A stretch of DNA of 64,000 nt from Kitasatospora sp. SUK 42. Lineage in GTDB: Bacteria; Actinomycetota; Actinomycetes; Streptomycetales; Streptomycetaceae. This document shows, piece by piece, positions 42,789 to 55,242 of the stretch. The stretch spans positions 220,919 to 284,918 of the forward strand of contig NZ_LFMD02000002.1 of NCBI RefSeq assembly GCF_015776785.2, given 5' to 3'. The notes beneath the pieces were generated by a model, which did no database searches, had not been told where the DNA came from, and worked only from the letters and a program-made list of their open reading frames with translations. The first letter of the stretch is position 1. Each line of letters opens with the position of its first letter. The translations under genes and the position numbers were made by a program.

Positions 42789-44000
42789 TCAGCCTTCCAG
42801 GGCGGCGAGACCGGGGAGGGTCTTGCCCTCCAGGTACTCAAGGCTCGCGCCACCGCCGGTCGAGATGTGCCCGAACTTCGTCTCGTCGAAGCCCAGGATG
42901 CGGACGGCCGCGGCGGAGTCGCCGCCTCCGACCACGGTGAACGCGTCGCTGTCGAGCAGGCCCTGCGCGACGGCCTTGGTGCCGTTCGCGTAGTCGGGGT
43001 GCTCGAAGACGCCCATCGGGCCGTTCCAGAACACGGTGCCCGCGTCGGCCAGCTTGGCCGCGTACAGCTCGCGGGTCTTCGGGCCGATGTCCAGGCCCTC
43101 CTCGTCGGCCGGGATGGCGTCCGCGGCGACGGTCGAGTAGTTCGCCGGGGCCTTGGTCTTGAGGTCCGGGAACTCGGCGGAGACCAGGACGTCCACCGGC
43201 AGGACGAACTCGACGCCCCGCTGCTCCGCCCGGGCCAGGTACTCCAGGACGGTCGGGATCTGGTCCTCCTGCAGCAGCGAGATGCCGACCTCGTGGCCCT
43301 TGGCCTTGAGGAAGGTGTACGCCATGCCGCCGCCGATCAGGATCCGGTCGGCCTTCTCCAGAAGGTTGTCGATCACGCCGAGCTTGTCCGAGACCTTGGC
43401 CCCGCCGAGCACGACCACGTACGGGCGCGCGACCTCCTCGGTGAGCTTCTTCAGCACACCGACCTCGGTGGCGATCAGGTCGCCGGCGGCGTGCGGCAGC
43501 AGGCCGGGCAGGTCGTAGACCGAGGCGTGCTTGCGGTGCACGGCGCCGAAGCCGTCGCCCACGTACAGGTCGGCCAGGGCGGCCAGCTGCTCGGCGAAGG
43601 CCTTGCGCTCGGCGTCGTCCTTGCTGGTCTCGCCCTCGTTGAAGCGCAGGTTCTCCAGCAACGCGACCTGGCCGTCGGCCAGCCCGGCCACGGTGGCCCC
43701 GGCGCTCTCACCGACGGTGTCGGTGGCGAAGGCGACCTCCCGGCCGAGGATCTCGCCGAGGCGCTTGGCCGCCGGGGCGAGCGAGAACTGCGGGTCCGGC
43801 GCGCCCTTGGGCCGGCCGAGGTGCGAGGCGACGACGACCTTCGCGCCGGCCTCGGCCAGCTTGGCGATGGTCGGGGCGACGGCGCGGATCCGGCCGTCGT
43901 CGGTGATCGTCGTGCCGTCCAGCGGCACGTTCAGGTCGGCGCGGACGAACACGCGCTTGCCTTCGACACCGGCTTCGATGAGCTCTTCGATGGTCTTCAC
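42789..44000 (-). CDS. pgk: Phosphoglycerate kinase
   Basis: A 403-aa two-domain kinase forming ATP from 1,3-bisphosphoglycerate. Motifs: [13 protein letters not shown] at the N-terminus, [85 protein letters not shown] and the nucleotide loop [12 protein letters not shown]. The start codon is the GTG at 43998-44000. A hairpin at 44088-44127 separates it from gap upstream, so pgk-tpiA may also have its own promoter. Confidence 0.97.
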   Translation of the reverse strand: MKTIEELIEAGVEGKRVFVRADLNVPLDGTTITDDGRIRAVAPTIAKLAEAGAKVVVASHLGRPKGAPDPQFSLAPAAKRLGEILGREVAFATDTVGESAGATVAGLADGQVALLENLRFNEGETSKDDAERKAFAEQLAALADLYVGDGFGAVHRKHASVYDLPGLLPHAAGDLIATEVGVLKKLTEEVARPYVVVLGGAKVSDKLGVIDNLLEKADRILIGGGMAYTFLKAKGHEVGISLLQEDQIPTVLEYLARAEQRGVEFVLPVDVLVSAEFPDLKTKAPANYSTVAADAIPADEEGLDIGPKTRELYAAKLADAGTVFWNGPMGVFEHPDYANGTKAVAQGLLDSDAFTVVGGGDSAAAVRILGFDETKFGHISTGGGASLEYLEGKTLPGLAALEG

Positions 44001-44087
44001 GGGGATTCGGTTTCTCCTGGGGAGATGGTTGATGCGCAGTGAGGCGGCACGGCGCAGGGGCCGCCTGGGAAGTCCTTGAGCGCGGAA

Positions 44088-44127
44088 CGAGGGCCCGGCC
44101 GGCGCAAGTTCGCCGGCCGGGCCCTCG
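44088..44127 (-). terminator. 17-bp stem between gap and pgk
   Basis: Arms 44088-44104 and 44111-44127 pair perfectly around CAAGTT, just after the gap stop. It probably attenuates read-through so that gap is expressed more than pgk-tpiA. Confidence 0.85.
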
Positions 44128-44155
44128 CCCCTACATCACGTCAGCTCCCGCAAGG

Positions 44156-45178
<1,023 letters not shown>

Positions 45179-45346
45179 TTAGGTACGCCGGAGCTAAGCC
45201 GACGGGGGTGAGATTTGGGAAGTCCCCGACCGCCTATGACCCTACCCCTCCCAGGCCTGGGACGGCACATCGCGCCGCTCCGTGAGACTTGGCGTGGCGC
45301 GCCCGGAGCCCGTGTTCAGGCCGTCCGGCCTTGGTCCGGCGGGCAG

Positions 45347-45373
45347 TTGGTCCCGGGCCAATGGTCTCTACCA
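45347..45373. promoter_or_regulatory. DasR-like dyads upstream of gap
   Basis: TGGTCTCTACCA (45362-45373) matches the DasR core TGGTCTAGACCA at 10 of 12 positions. Immediately before it is a second near-palindrome TTGGTCCCGGGCCAA (45347-45361). They lie about 185-210 bp upstream of the gap start in the 300-bp gap to whiA, in which nothing else but the whiA terminator is seen. Confidence 0.4.
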
Positions 45374-45405
45374 ATTCGGGTGTGTCGCACCTGTCCGAAG
45401 ACGGC

Positions 45406-45441
45406 CGCGGCCGGTGTCCGGGAACCCGGACACCGGCCGCG
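45406..45441 (-). terminator. 17-bp stem terminator after whiA
   Basis: Arms 45406-45422 and 45425-45441 are complementary around AA, with a loop formed by opening inner pairs. It follows the whiA stop on the minus strand. Confidence 0.88.
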
Positions 45442-45463
45442 TGTCAGTCACGGAGCGTGATCG

Positions 45464-46444
45464 TCAGTTCAGCGCCATCTCGTCGGTCAGATTGGCCTCG
45501 GTGCTCGGCAGGCCGAGCTCGGCGGCGCGCTTGTCGGCCATCGCCAGCAGGCGGCGGATCCGGCCGGCCACCGCGTCCTTGGTCAGCGGCGGATCGGCGA
45601 GCGCGCCCAGCTCCTCCAGCGAGGCCTGCTTGTGCTGCATCCGCAGCTGGCCGGCCGCGGCCAGGTGCTCGGGCACCTCGTCGCCGAGGATCTCCAGCGC
45701 ACGGGCCACCCGGGCACCGGCCGCCACCGCGGCACGGGCCGAGCGGCGCAGGTTGGCGTCGTCGAAGTTGGCCAGGCGGTTGGCGGTGGCCCGGACCTCG
45801 CGCCGCATCCGGCGCTCCTCCCAGGCGAGCACCGACTCGTGCGCGCCCAGCCGGGTCAGCAGGGCGCCGATCGCGTCGCCGTCCCGGATCACCACCCGGT
45901 CCACACCGCGCACCTCGCGGGCCTTGGCCGGGATGCCGAGCCGGCGGGCCGCACCGACCAGGGCGAGGGCGGCCTCGGAGCCGGGGCAGGTGATCTCCAG
46001 CGAGGAGGAGCGGCCCGGCTCGGTGAGCGAGCCGTGCGCCAGGAAGGCCCCGCGCCAGGCCGCCTCGGCGTCACAGGTGGCCCCGGAGACGACCGCCGGG
46101 GGAAGACCCCGGATCGGACGTCCACGACCGTCCACGAGGCCGGTCTGGCGGGCGAGCAGTTCGCCGTCCTTGACCACCCGGACCACGAAGCGGCTGCCGC
46201 GCCGCAGCCCGCCGGGGGCCATCACCACGAGGTCGGACGAGTGCCCGAAGATCTCCAGGAGGTCCTTGCGCAGCCGCCGCGCCGCCGCCCCGGTGTCCAG
46301 CTCCGCCTCGATCACGATGCGACCGCTCACGATGTGCAGTCCACCCGCGAACCGCAGGATCGCCGACACCTCCGCCTTGCGACAGCAGGCCCGGGTGACC
46401 GGGAGCCGGCTGATCTCGTCCTTCACCGCTGGAGTCATCGCCAT
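45464..46444 (-). CDS. whiA: Sporulation/cell-division regulator WhiA
   Basis: A 326-aa regulator: an N-terminal LAGLIDADG homing-endonuclease-like domain without catalytic function (about residues 90-215, including [21 protein letters not shown]) and a C-terminal helix-turn-helix ([32 protein letters not shown]). In Streptomyces WhiA activates sporulation septation genes together with WhiB. The first ATG has AAGGA 7 nt upstream. Its start overlaps the yvcK stop by 10 nt; the rapZ-yvcK-whiA order is conserved in Gram-positives. Confidence 0.96.
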   Translation of the reverse strand: MAMTPAVKDEISRLPVTRACCRKAEVSAILRFAGGLHIVSGRIVIEAELDTGAAARRLRKDLLEIFGHSSDLVVMAPGGLRRGSRFVVRVVKDGELLARQTGLVDGRGRPIRGLPPAVVSGATCDAEAAWRGAFLAHGSLTEPGRSSSLEITCPGSEAALALVGAARRLGIPAKAREVRGVDRVVIRDGDAIGALLTRLGAHESVLAWEERRMRREVRATANRLANFDDANLRRSARAAVAAGARVARALEILGDEVPEHLAAAGQLRMQHKQASLEELGALADPPLTKDAVAGRIRRLLAMADKRAAELGLPSTEANLTDEMALN

Positions 46445-47523
46445 GGCCCGATCCTTCCATGTGTCCGGAAAATCCGGTCGTACGCGGCCGCCAAGAGCTC
46501 CGGGTCGTGTCGCGGGGTGCCGTCGGCGCGGGCCACCGTACCGAGCACCAGAGCGGCACCCATCCGTTCGGCGGCCTTCTCCAAACCGGCCAGGTCCGCC
46601 TGGCCGAAAGCGCCACCGGTGACGGCGCGCTCGTCCACCAGGATCGCATCCACCGCGAATTCCGGAGCGTGGTCGGCGATGACCTCCAGGTGACGCTGCG
46701 GGGTGAAGCCCTCGGTCTCGCCGGGCTGCGGGGCCAGGTTCAGGGTGAGCAGGCGGCGGGCGCGGGTCTCCACCAGCGCCTTGGCCAGCTCGGGCACCAG
46801 CAGGTGCGGCAGCACGCTGGTGAACCAGGAGCCGGGGCCGAGCACCACCCAGTCCGCCTCCCGCACGGCGGCGACGGCCTCCGGGGCGGCCGCCGGCTCG
46901 TCCGGCAGCAGCCGGACCGACTGCACGGTGCCGGGGGTGGCCGCGACACTGGCCTGGCCGCGCACCGCCGTGACCTCGGCCGGGCGGGCCGGGTCGTGGC
47001 CGCGCACCGTCGCCTCGATGTCCAGCGGCACGGCCGACATCGGCAGCACCCGGCCCTGGACGTTCAGCAGCCGGCCGACCCAGTCCAGTGCCGCCACCGG
47101 GTCGCCGAGCTTCTCCCACAGCGCGACGATCAGCAGGTTGCCGACGGCGTGGCCGCCCAGGTCGCCGCTGCCGGTGAAGCGCTGCTGGATCACCTCGGAC
47201 CAGGTGCGGCCCCAGTCGTCGTCCCCGCACAGCGCGGCCAGCGCCTTGCGCAGGTCGCCCGGGGGCAGCACGCCCAGCTCCTCGCGCAGCCGTCCGCTGG
47301 AGCCGCCGTCGTCGGCGACGGTGACCACGGCGGTGACGTCGCTGGTGAGCCGGCGCAGCGCGGACAGCGAGGCGGACAGGCCCTGGCCGCCGCCGAGCGC
47401 GGTGATCCGGGGGGCCGGATTGGCCCTGGCGGGACTGGAGCGCGGACGGCCCGGCGCCGGGCTGCCCGCCCGGTCACCGGTCCTGCTCTGCGGCTGCCGC
47501 CCGGGCACGTATCCCGCCAACAC
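46435..47523 (-). CDS. yvcK: YvcK/CofD-like gluconeogenesis factor
   Basis: A 362-aa protein of the YvcK family, which binds UDP-sugars and affects carbon metabolism and cell shape. Seen are [67 protein letters not shown] and [20 protein letters not shown]. The Pro/Arg-rich N-terminal 35 residues are not part of the fold, so the true start could be later; GTG at 47523 has GAGG 3 nt upstream. Confidence 0.93.
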   Translation of the reverse strand: MLAGYVPGRQPQSRTGDRAGSPAPGRPRSSPARANPAPRITALGGGQGLSASLSALRRLTSDVTAVVTVADDGGSSGRLREELGVLPPGDLRKALAALCGDDDWGRTWSEVIQQRFTGSGDLGGHAVGNLLIVALWEKLGDPVAALDWVGRLLNVQGRVLPMSAVPLDIEATVRGHDPARPAEVTAVRGQASVAATPGTVQSVRLLPDEPAAAPEAVAAVREADWVVLGPGSWFTSVLPHLLVPELAKALVETRARRLLTLNLAPQPGETEGFTPQRHLEVIADHAPEFAVDAILVDERAVTGGAFGQADLAGLEKAAERMGAALVLGTVARADGTPRHDPELLAAAYDRIFRTHGRIGPWR

Positions 47524-47584
47524 TCACCTCGCGTTCCTCGGCCCGCCACCGGCTCCGCCGGCGGCCCGGCAGGGGAGGCGGCGG

Positions 47585-48469
47585 TTACTCCCGACCCATG
47601 TCACGGTGGACGAGCACCGTCTCGACTCCGTCGGCGATGAGACGCTTGGTCAGACGCTCGGACATGGCGACGCTACGGTGCTTGCCACCGGTGCAGCCTA
47701 CGGCAAGCGTCATGTAGCGCTTCCCCTCGCGGCGGTACCCCTCGGTGACGATGCGCAGCAGCTGCGCGTAGCCGTCCAGGAACTCGTTGGCGCCGGGCTG
47801 CTGGAACACGTAGTCGGCGACGTCCGCGTCGGTGCCGGTGCGGGCGCGCAGCTCGGGCACCCAGTGCGGGTTGGGCAGGAAGCGGCAGTCCACCACGAGG
47901 TCGGCGTCGACCGGCAGGCCGTACTTGAAGCCGAAGGACATCACGGTGGCGCGCAGCTCGGGCTCGTCGTGGTCGGCGAACTGGGCGTCCAGCTTGGCGC
48001 GCAGCTGGTGCACGTTGAGGTTGGAGGTGTCGATCACCAGGTCGGCCTCGCCGCGCAGGTCGCGCAGCAGGTCGCGCTCCAGGGCGATGCCGTCCACGAT
48101 CCGGCCGTCGGCCTGCAGCGGGTGCGGGCGGCGGACGCTCTCGAAGCGGCGCACCAGCGCCTCGTCGGAGGAGTCGAGGAAGACCACCCGGAGGCGGACT
48201 CCGCGCTTCTCCAGCTCGTCCAGCGAGGTCAGCAGGTCGTCGAAGAACTGCCGGCCGCGGACGTCCACGACCACGCCGATCCGGGCGACGTTGCCCTGGG
48301 ACCGGGCTCCCAGGTCGACCATGGTCGGGATCAGGGCCGGCGGCAGGTTGTCCACCACGAACCAGCCCAGGTCCTCCAGGCACTTCGCGGCGGTGGAACG
48401 GCCGGCTCCGGACATGCCGGAGATGATCACCAGCTCCGGTGCGTTCTCGGCCACGTCTGACACGGTCAC
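47585..48469 (-). CDS. rapZ: RNase adapter protein RapZ
   Basis: A 294-aa P-loop protein. Walker A is ISGMSGAGRSTAAKCLEDLGWFVVDNLPP, and the C-terminal domain carries VGCTGGKHRSVAMSERL, the conserved UDP-GlcNAc/metabolite-binding region in RapZ. In E. coli it directs GlmZ decay; the role in actinobacteria is unclear, so the name reflects homology only. The GTG at 48469 (VTVSDVAENAPEL) is the most likely start; the second GTG at 48463 is possible. Neither has a strong Shine-Dalgarno. Confidence 0.92.
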   Translation of the reverse strand: MTVSDVAENAPELVIISGMSGAGRSTAAKCLEDLGWFVVDNLPPALIPTMVDLGARSQGNVARIGVVVDVRGRQFFDDLLTSLDELEKRGVRLRVVFLDSSDEALVRRFESVRRPHPLQADGRIVDGIALERDLLRDLRGEADLVIDTSNLNVHQLRAKLDAQFADHDEPELRATVMSFGFKYGLPVDADLVVDCRFLPNPHWVPELRARTGTDADVADYVFQQPGANEFLDGYAQLLRIVTEGYRREGKRYMTLAVGCTGGKHRSVAMSERLTKRLIADGVETVLVHRDMGRE

Positions 48470-48587
48470 TTCGGTTCCCCGCTCTCGGTCTTTCTGCTGG
48501 GGAGAACGCGCACGGCACGGCCGCCCTTCCCCGGTCCGGACGGGCCGGCGGGGTCGGGGCGCGCCGATCGACGGGCGGCGTCGGCCG

Positions 48588-50636
48588 TCATGGCGTCTCC
48601 TGGGATGGTGCGGTCTGGGGTGCTGCTGCCACCGGCTCGGCGGCCGGCTCGGCCCCGTCCTCGATGATCTCGCCGGTCGCGGTGTTGACCGCGGGTGCGG
48701 CGGGTGTACGGGAGGACAACGCCGCCGCAACAGTCTCCGCGGTGCGGCGTCCGATGCCGGGTACCGCGCAGAGCTCGTCCACGGTGGCGGCCCGGAGCTT
48801 CTTCAGCGAGCCGAAGTGCTTGAGCAGCGCCTGGCGGCGAGTCTCGCCGAGGCCCGGGACGGAGTCCAGCTCCCCGGCGGTGAGTCGCTTGGAACGCTTG
48901 TTGCGCTGGTAGCTGATCGCGAAGCGGTGCGCCTCGTCGCGGACCCGCTGGAGCAGGTAGAGGCCCTCGCTGGAGCGGGGCAGCACCACCGGGTCGTCCT
49001 CGCCGGGCAGCCAGACCTCCTCCAGGCGCTTGGCCAGGCCGCACAGCGCGACGTCGTCGATGCCCAGTTCGTCCAGGGCGCGCTTGGCGGCGGCGACCTG
49101 CGGCTGGCCGCCGTCGACCACCAGCAGCTGCGGCGGGTAGGCGAAGCGCCGGGGGCGGCCCTCCTCGTCGCGGGCGCCGCCGGGCGCCTCCTCCTCCTCG
49201 GGGACGGCCCACTCGCCGGTCTGCTCGCGCTCCTGGAGGTAGCGGCGGAAGCGGCGGCCGATCACCTCGTGCATCGAGCGGACGTCGTCCTGGCCCTCGA
49301 AGCCCTTGATCTGGAAGCGCCGGTACTCGCTCTTGCGGGCCAGGCCGTCCTCGAAGACGACCATGGAGGCGACCACGTCCTCGCCCTGGAGGTGGGAGAT
49401 GTCGTAGCACTCGATGCGCAGCGGGACGGAGTCCAACTCCAGCGCGTCGGCGATCTCCTGGAGGGCGCGGCTGCGGGTGGTGAGGTCGGAGGCGCGCTTG
49501 GTCTTGTGCAGTGCGAGCGCCTGCTGGGCGTTGCGCTGCACGGTGGCCATCAGGTCCTTCTTGTCGCCGCGCTGCGGGATGCGCAGGTCGACCTGGCTGC
49601 CGCGCAGTCCGCTGAGCCACTCCCGTATCGGGGTGACCTGGTCGGGCAGGGCGGGCACCAGCACCTCGCGCGGGACGGACTCGTTGCGCTCGTCCGGGGA
49701 GGCGCCTCCGTACAGCTGCTGGAGGGCGTGCTCGACCAGTCCGGCGGTGTCTACGTCCTCGACCTTGTCGGTGACCCAGCCGCGCTGGCCGCGCACCCGG
49801 CCGCCGCGGACGTGGAAGATCTGGACGGCGGCCTCGAGTTCGTCCTCGGCGACGGCCAGCAGGTCGGCGTCGGTGGCGTCGGCGAGCACGATGGCGTTCT
49901 TCTCCATCGCGCGCTTGAGGGCGCCGATGTCGTCCCGCAGCCGGGCCGCCTTCTCGTACTCCATCTCCTCGGCCGCCTCCTGCATCTGCTGTTCCAGGCG
50001 GCGCAGGTAGTTGCCGGTGCGCCCGGCCATGAAGTCGCAGAAGTCCTCGGCCAGCGCCCGGTGTTCGTCCGCCGAGACCTTGCCGACGCAGGGCGCGGCG
50101 CACTTGCCGATGTAGCCGAGCAGGCAGGGCCGGCCGACCTGCCGGGCGCGCTTGAACACGCCGTTGGAGCAGGTGCGGACGGGGAAGACGCGCAGCAGCA
50201 GGTCGACGGTCTCGCGGATCGCCCAGGCGTGCCCGTACGGGCCGAAGTAGCGCACGCCCTTCTTGTGCGCCCCGCGCATCACCTGGACCCTCGGGTACTC
50301 CTCGTTGAGGGTGACGGCGAGTTCCGGATAGCTCTTGTCGTCGCGGTACTTGACGTTGAACCGCGGGTCGAACTCCTTGATCCAGGAGTACTCCAGCTGG
50401 AGCGCCTCGACCTCGGTGGCGACCACGGTCCACTCCACCGAGGCGGCGGTGGTGACCATGGTCGCGGTGCGCGGGTGCAGGCCCGCCAGGTCCTGGAAGT
50501 AGGACGACAGGCGCGGCCGCAGGCTCTTGGCCTTGCCGACGTAGATGACCCGGCCGTGGGCGTCACGGAACTTGTAGACGCCCGGGGAGGTCGGGATCGC
50601 GCCCGGGGCCGGGCGGTAGGTGCTCGGGTCAGCCAT
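48588..50636 (-). CDS. uvrC: UvrABC excinuclease subunit C
   Basis: A 682-aa nuclease making both incisions in nucleotide excision repair. The N-terminal GIY-YIG domain is [23 protein letters not shown]; the UVR motif lies near [21 protein letters not shown]; the RNase H-like endonuclease domain has [25 protein letters not shown] and [18 protein letters not shown]; two helix-hairpin-helix motifs ([45 protein letters not shown]) come next. A Pro/Ala tail of about 40 residues is extra. Confidence 0.97.
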   Translation of the reverse strand: MADPSTYRPAPGAIPTSPGVYKFRDAHGRVIYVGKAKSLRPRLSSYFQDLAGLHPRTATMVTTAASVEWTVVATEVEALQLEYSWIKEFDPRFNVKYRDDKSYPELAVTLNEEYPRVQVMRGAHKKGVRYFGPYGHAWAIRETVDLLLRVFPVRTCSNGVFKRARQVGRPCLLGYIGKCAAPCVGKVSADEHRALAEDFCDFMAGRTGNYLRRLEQQMQEAAEEMEYEKAARLRDDIGALKRAMEKNAIVLADATDADLLAVAEDELEAAVQIFHVRGGRVRGQRGWVTDKVEDVDTAGLVEHALQQLYGGASPDERNESVPREVLVPALPDQVTPIREWLSGLRGSQVDLRIPQRGDKKDLMATVQRNAQQALALHKTKRASDLTTRSRALQEIADALELDSVPLRIECYDISHLQGEDVVASMVVFEDGLARKSEYRRFQIKGFEGQDDVRSMHEVIGRRFRRYLQEREQTGEWAVPEEEEAPGGARDEEGRPRRFAYPPQLLVVDGGQPQVAAAKRALDELGIDDVALCGLAKRLEEVWLPGEDDPVVLPRSSEGLYLLQRVRDEAHRFAISYQRNKRSKRLTAGELDSVPGLGETRRQALLKHFGSLKKLRAATVDELCAVPGIGRRTAETVAAALSSRTPAAPAVNTATGEIIEDGAEPAAEPVAAAPQTAPSQETP

Positions 50637-50702
50637 GGGTCCACCGTACCGAGTGCGGTCGGCGCCGTGGGGCGAAGATCAACAGGGAGGAGCTCAACTG
50701 CT

Positions 50703-51146
50703 TCAGCTCGGGGTGACCTTGAGGTTCCCGTCCTCGACCGTGACGGTGTAGGCGGGCAGCGGGCTGGGGGCCGGGCCGTCCTGCACGGCGCCGTCGGCGA
50801 TGGCGAACCGGCTGCCGTGGCAGGGGCACTGGATCTGCTCCTTCTTCACCTGGTCCACGATGCAGCCGGCGTGAGTGCACTTGGCGCTGAAGGCCTTGTA
50901 CTGGCCGGCGGTCGGCTGGGTCACCACGATCTTCTGCTCGCGGAAGACCTTGCCGCCGCCCTCGGGGACCGCCGAGGCCGGGCCGAGGTCGACCGGGCCC
51001 TTGGGGGCACTGCTGGAGCCCGAGGAGGAGGCGGAGCTGCTGCAGCCGGTGACCGCCACGGTGCCGCCGGCGGCCAGGACGGCCGCGGCGCCGCAGAGCA
51101 GGGTGCGGCGGGAGGTGGCGGGGCTGGTCTCGGGGGCCTCGGACAT
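50703..51146 (-). CDS. Tat-exported Rieske [2Fe-2S] lipoprotein
   Basis: A 147-aa protein. The N-terminus has a twin-arginine motif (SRRTLLCGAAAVLAAG) and a lipobox ending VTGC, so it is probably exported folded and lipid-anchored. A Ser/Ala linker precedes the Rieske domain with cluster ligands CTHAGCIVDQ (CxH) and CPCHGSRF (CxxH, with the extra cysteines forming the usual disulfide), matching the cytochrome b6f/bc1 class. Its redox partner is unknown. It lies between uvrA and uvrC in the same direction, but a hairpin precedes it and it is probably independently expressed. Confidence 0.93.
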   Translation of the reverse strand: MSEAPETSPATSRRTLLCGAAAVLAAGGTVAVTGCSSSASSSGSSSAPKGPVDLGPASAVPEGGGKVFREQKIVVTQPTAGQYKAFSAKCTHAGCIVDQVKKEQIQCPCHGSRFAIADGAVQDGPAPSPLPAYTVTVEDGNLKVTPS

Positions 51147-51203
51147 CGGTGCGCTCCTACGGTTGCTGCTGCTCTGCGAGGGACCACGGAAGTCTATGCG
51201 GCA

Positions 51204-51248
51204 CGCGCCCCGCCGCTCCCGGGAGTGTCCTGGGGGCAGCGGGGCGCG
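51204..51248 (-). terminator. Hairpin terminator after uvrA
   Basis: CGCGCCCCGC (51204-51213) pairs with GCGGGGCGCG (51239-51248); the 25-nt interior can pair further with bulges. It lies between uvrA and the Rieske gene. Confidence 0.6.
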
Positions 51249-51275
51249 CGGGGGGTGCGGTGGGGCGTGGCGGGG

Positions 51276-54191
51276 CTACTTCTTCGCCGCGGCGGCCCGC
51301 TTGCGCGGGGCCTTGGCCTTGACGGGCGCGGCAACCGGGGCGTCCGCGAAGTCACCCGGCAGGATGTCCCGCAGGAACTTGCCGGTGTGGCTCTCGGGGA
51401 CGGCCGCGATCTGCTCCGGGGTGCCCTCGGCGACCACCGTGCCACCGCCGGAGCCGCCCTCGGGACCCATGTCGACGACCCAGTCGGCGGTCTTGATCAC
51501 ATCGAGGTTGTGCTCGATCACGATCACCGTGTTGCCCTTGTCGACCAGTCCGCTGAGCACCTTGATCAGCTTGCTGATGTCCTCGAAGTGCAGACCGGTG
51601 GTGGGCTCGTCCAGCACGTAGACCGTCCGCCCGGTGGAGCGCTTCTGCAGCTCCGAGGCGAGCTTGACGCGCTGCGCCTCGCCGCCGGAGAGCGTCGGCG
51701 CGGACTGGCCGAGCCGGACGTAGCCGAGGCCGACGTCGTTGAGCGTCCTGAGGTGGCGGGCGATCGCCGGGACGGCCTCGAAGAAGGCCAGCGCCTCCTC
51801 GATCGGCATGTCCAGCACCTCGGCGATGGACTTGCCCTTGTAGTGGACCTCCAGCGTCTCCCGGTTGTACCGGGCGCCGTGGCAGACCTCGCACGGCACG
51901 TAGACGTCCGGCAGGAAGTTCATCTCGATCTTGATGGTGCCGTCGCCGGTGCAGTTCTCGCAGCGGCCGCCCTTGACGTTGAAGGAGAACCGGCCGGGCA
52001 GGTAGCCGCGGACCTTGGCCTCCTGCGTCTCCGCGAAGAGCCGGCGAACGTGGTCGAACACCCCGGTGTAGGTGGCCGGGTTGGACCGCGGGGTGCGGCC
52101 GATCGGCGACTGGTCGACGTGCACCACCTTGTCCACCAGGTCGGTGCCGGTGATCCGGGTGTGCCGGCCGGGCACGCTGCGGGCGCCGTTCAGCTCCCGG
52201 GCGAGGTGGGTGTAGAGGATGTCGTTGACCAGCGTCGACTTGCCGGAGCCGGAGACCCCGGTGATCGCCGTGAGGGTGCCGAGCGGGAAGCCGACCGTGA
52301 CGTCCTTGAGGTTGTGCTCGCGGGCGCCGTGGACGGTCAGCTGGCGCTTCTTGTCCCGGTCGCGGCGGGCCGGCGGGATCGGGATGGACCGCTTGCCGGA
52401 GAGGTACTGGCCGGTCAGCGACTCCTTGTTGGAGAGCAGCTGCTTCAGCGAACCGGAGTGCACCACCTTGCCGCCGTGCTCGCCGGCGCCCGGGCCGATG
52501 TCGACCACCCAGTCCGCGGTCTTGATGGTGTCCTCGTCGTGCTCGACCACGATCAGGGTGTTGCCGATGTCGCGCAGCCGCACCAGCGTCTCGATCAGCC
52601 GGTGGTTGTCCCGCTGGTGCAGGCCGATGGACGGCTCGTCCAGCACGTACAGGACGCCGACCAGGCCGGAGCCGATCTGGGTGGCCAGCCGGATGCGCTG
52701 GGCCTCGCCGCCGGACAGGGTGCCGGCCGCGCGGTCCAGCGAGAGGTAGTCCAGGCCGACGTCGACCAGGAAGCGCAGCCGCTCGTTGACCTCCTTGAGG
52801 ACCCGCTCGGCGATCTGCTTGTCCCGGGCGTTCAGCTTCATCGCGCCGAGGAACTCGGAGCAGTCGCTGATCGACATCGAGGAGACGTCGGCGATCGACC
52901 TGCCCTCGACGGTGACCGCGAGCACCACCGGCTTGAGCCGGGTGCCCTCGCAGGTCGGGCAGGGCACCTCGCGCATGTAGCCCTCGAAGCGCTCGCGGCT
53001 GCTGTCGCTCTCCGCCTCGGTGTGCCGGCGCTGGATGAACGGGACGGCGCCCTCGAAGCCGGTGCTGTACGAGCGCTCGCGGCCGAAGCGGTTGCGGTAG
53101 CGGACCTGCACCTGGTGCTTGTGCCCGTACAGCAGCGCCTTCTTGGCGCGGGCGGGCAGCCCGGCCCAGGGGATGTCGGTGCGGAAGCCGAGCTCCTCGG
53201 CGAGCGCGTCGATCAGGCGCTGGAAGTACTCCTTGGCGTGCCCGGCCGACCACGGGTGGATCGCGCCCTCGTTCAGCGAGCGCTCCTGGTCCGGCACGAC
53301 CAGCTCGGGGTCGACCTCCATCCGGTTGCCCAGGCCCGAGCAGTCCGGGCAGGCGCCGAACGGCGAGTTGAAGGAGAAGGAGCGCGGCTCCAGCTCCTCG
53401 AAGGACACGTCGTCGTACGGGCAGTAGAGGTGCTCGGAGTACATCCGCTCGCGCTCGGGGTCGTCCTCGGGGAGGTCGACGAAGTCGAGCACGACCATGC
53501 CGCCGGCCAGCCGCAGGGCCGTCTCCACCGAGTCGGTGAGCCGCCGCTTGGCGCTCTCCTTGACGGTCAGGCGGTCGATGACCACCTCGACGGTGTGCTT
53601 CTCCTGCTTCTTGAGCTTCGGCGGCTCGGCGAGCTGGATCGTCTCGCCGTCGACGCGGGCGCGGGAGTAGCCCTTGGACTGGAGGTCGGCGAAGAGGTCG
53701 ACGAACTCGCCCTTGCGCTCGCGCACCACGGGGCTGAGCACCTGGAAGCGGGTGCCCTCGGCGAGCTCCAGGACCTTGTCGACGATCGCCTGCGGCGACT
53801 GCTTGGCGATCGGGCGGCGGCAGTGCGGGCAGTGCGGCTTGCCGATCCGGGCGAACAGCAGGCGCAGGTAGTCGTAGACCTCGGTGATCGTGCCGACGGT
53901 CGAACGGGGGTTGCGATTGGTGGACTTCTGGTCGATCGAGACGGCCGGGGAGAGGCCCTCGATGAAGTCCACATCGGGCTTGTCCATCTGCCCGAGGAAC
54001 TGGCGGGCGTACGAGGACAGCGACTCGACGTAGCGGCGCTGACCCTCGGCGAAGATCGTGTCGAAGGCGAGGGATGACTTGCCGGAGCCGGAGAGGCCCG
54101 TGAAGACGATGAGGGAGTCGCGGGGCAGGTCGAGCGAGACGTTCTTGAGGTTGTGCTCGCGAGCACCGCGGACGATGAGGCGGTCGGCCAC
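51276..54191 (-). CDS. uvrA: UvrABC excinuclease ATPase subunit A
   Basis: A 971-aa DNA-damage recognition ATPase with two ABC modules: [34 protein letters not shown] (first Walker A) and [15 protein letters not shown] (second), with signatures [16 protein letters not shown] and [15 protein letters not shown]. Zinc-binding CPHCRRPI and [29 protein letters not shown] are present. A Lys/Ala-rich C-terminal tail ([15 protein letters not shown]) is extra. GTG 54191 ([17 protein letters not shown]) fits the family start. Confidence 0.97.
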   Translation of the reverse strand: MADRLIVRGAREHNLKNVSLDLPRDSLIVFTGLSGSGKSSLAFDTIFAEGQRRYVESLSSYARQFLGQMDKPDVDFIEGLSPAVSIDQKSTNRNPRSTVGTITEVYDYLRLLFARIGKPHCPHCRRPIAKQSPQAIVDKVLELAEGTRFQVLSPVVRERKGEFVDLFADLQSKGYSRARVDGETIQLAEPPKLKKQEKHTVEVVIDRLTVKESAKRRLTDSVETALRLAGGMVVLDFVDLPEDDPERERMYSEHLYCPYDDVSFEELEPRSFSFNSPFGACPDCSGLGNRMEVDPELVVPDQERSLNEGAIHPWSAGHAKEYFQRLIDALAEELGFRTDIPWAGLPARAKKALLYGHKHQVQVRYRNRFGRERSYSTGFEGAVPFIQRRHTEAESDSSRERFEGYMREVPCPTCEGTRLKPVVLAVTVEGRSIADVSSMSISDCSEFLGAMKLNARDKQIAERVLKEVNERLRFLVDVGLDYLSLDRAAGTLSGGEAQRIRLATQIGSGLVGVLYVLDEPSIGLHQRDNHRLIETLVRLRDIGNTLIVVEHDEDTIKTADWVVDIGPGAGEHGGKVVHSGSLKQLLSNKESLTGQYLSGKRSIPIPPARRDRDKKRQLTVHGAREHNLKDVTVGFPLGTLTAITGVSGSGKSTLVNDILYTHLARELNGARSVPGRHTRITGTDLVDKVVHVDQSPIGRTPRSNPATYTGVFDHVRRLFAETQEAKVRGYLPGRFSFNVKGGRCENCTGDGTIKIEMNFLPDVYVPCEVCHGARYNRETLEVHYKGKSIAEVLDMPIEEALAFFEAVPAIARHLRTLNDVGLGYVRLGQSAPTLSGGEAQRVKLASELQKRSTGRTVYVLDEPTTGLHFEDISKLIKVLSGLVDKGNTVIVIEHNLDVIKTADWVVDMGPEGGSGGGTVVAEGTPEQIAAVPESHTGKFLRDILPGDFADAPVAAPVKAKAPRKRAAAAKK

Positions 54192-54459
54192 TGCTTCTGG
54201 CGCCTTTCTCCGGGGCGAGACGGCTTGTGGTGAGTTCGGTTGCTTCTTCCAGGATGCGGCAGTCAGCCTATAGCTCAGACGTTCGAATATCGACCTTGTC
54301 CAACGGGGACCACCCGAACGAGTGAGGAAGGACCCCGGACCGTCCGTACCCGCACCGAAATACCCCCTGCTCAGGGCCCCGATTCGGCGGTAGCGTCGGC
54401 TGGTCAACGAGCGAAGCCCCCCGCGGGCAACGCGCCGTCCCGCAGAGAAGGCAGATTCG

Positions 54460-55197
54460 ATGACCGACCCGCAGTCCGCCGCCGCCGTCACCGCCGCCGA
54501 GTGGCTGGGCCTGGTCGAGGAGAGCACCCGGGGCCTGCTGGAGACCGTCTCCGGGCTGAAGCCCGAGGCCGTCGCCGAACCCTCCGCGCTCCCCGGCTGG
54601 ACCCGCGGCCACGTGCTGGCCCACCTCGCCCGCAACGCCGACTCCCTGGTCAACCTGCTGACCGGCGCCCGCACCGGCACCGACGTCCCGCAGTACGCCA
54701 GCGAGCAGGCCCGCGACCAGGGGATCGAGGACGGCGCCGGCCGCCCGGTGGAGGAGCAGCTCGCCGACCTGCGCGAGTCGCACGAGCGCTTCGCCGCGGC
54801 CGCCGCGCAGATGACCGGCGAGCACTGGGCCGCCGAGGTGCGGCACCGGTCCGGCGCCGTCTTCCCGGCCCGCGACCTCGTGTGGAAGCGCCTGGCCGAG
54901 ATCGAGTACCACCTGGTCGACCTGGGCGCCGGCTACACCCCCGACCGGTGGCCCGAGGTGTTCGCGGTCACCGAGTTCCACAAGCTCGCCACCAGGCTGC
55001 ACGGCACCGACCTGCCCGCCGTCGAGCTCGTCGCCGAGGACACCGGTGACACCGGCCTGATCGGCACCGGCGAGCCCGCCCTGACCGTCCGCGGCCCGCT
55101 GCGAGCCCTGCTCGCCTGGCTCTCCGGCCGCTCCGACGGCGCCGACCTGCGGCGCACCCCCGACGCCGCGCTCCCCCAGCTTCCCCCACTGGGCTGA
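54460..55197 (+). CDS. Maleylpyruvate isomerase-type mycothiol-dependent protein
   Basis: A 245-aa DinB-like helical protein. Diagnostic motifs are [27 protein letters not shown] (metal His) and [25 protein letters not shown] (second metal-ligand helix, E-x3-H). The C-terminal SCP-like half ends in [21 protein letters not shown]. Members use mycothiol, the actinobacterial thiol, as cofactor for isomerisation or S-transfer; the substrate is unknown. It is divergent from uvrA across 268 bp and 45 bp before the metallo-hydrolase gene, probably one operon. Confidence 0.9.
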   Translation: MTDPQSAAAVTAAEWLGLVEESTRGLLETVSGLKPEAVAEPSALPGWTRGHVLAHLARNADSLVNLLTGARTGTDVPQYASEQARDQGIEDGAGRPVEEQLADLRESHERFAAAAAQMTGEHWAAEVRHRSGAVFPARDLVWKRLAEIEYHLVDLGAGYTPDRWPEVFAVTEFHKLATRLHGTDLPAVELVAEDTGDTGLIGTGEPALTVRGPLRALLAWLSGRSDGADLRRTPDAALPQLPPLG

Positions 55198-55242
55198 CGG
55201 GGCGAGGATGATCCCAGGACCGATACAACGAGGAGCGGACTG

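Noticed and set aside
47832..54077. A 2081-codon open frame on the plus strand across rapZ, uvrC and uvrA
   Set aside because: It is the antisense shadow of three well-supported genes. Long antisense frames are expected at this GC content, and its translation has no domain and is biased to Arg, Gly, Val and Leu.
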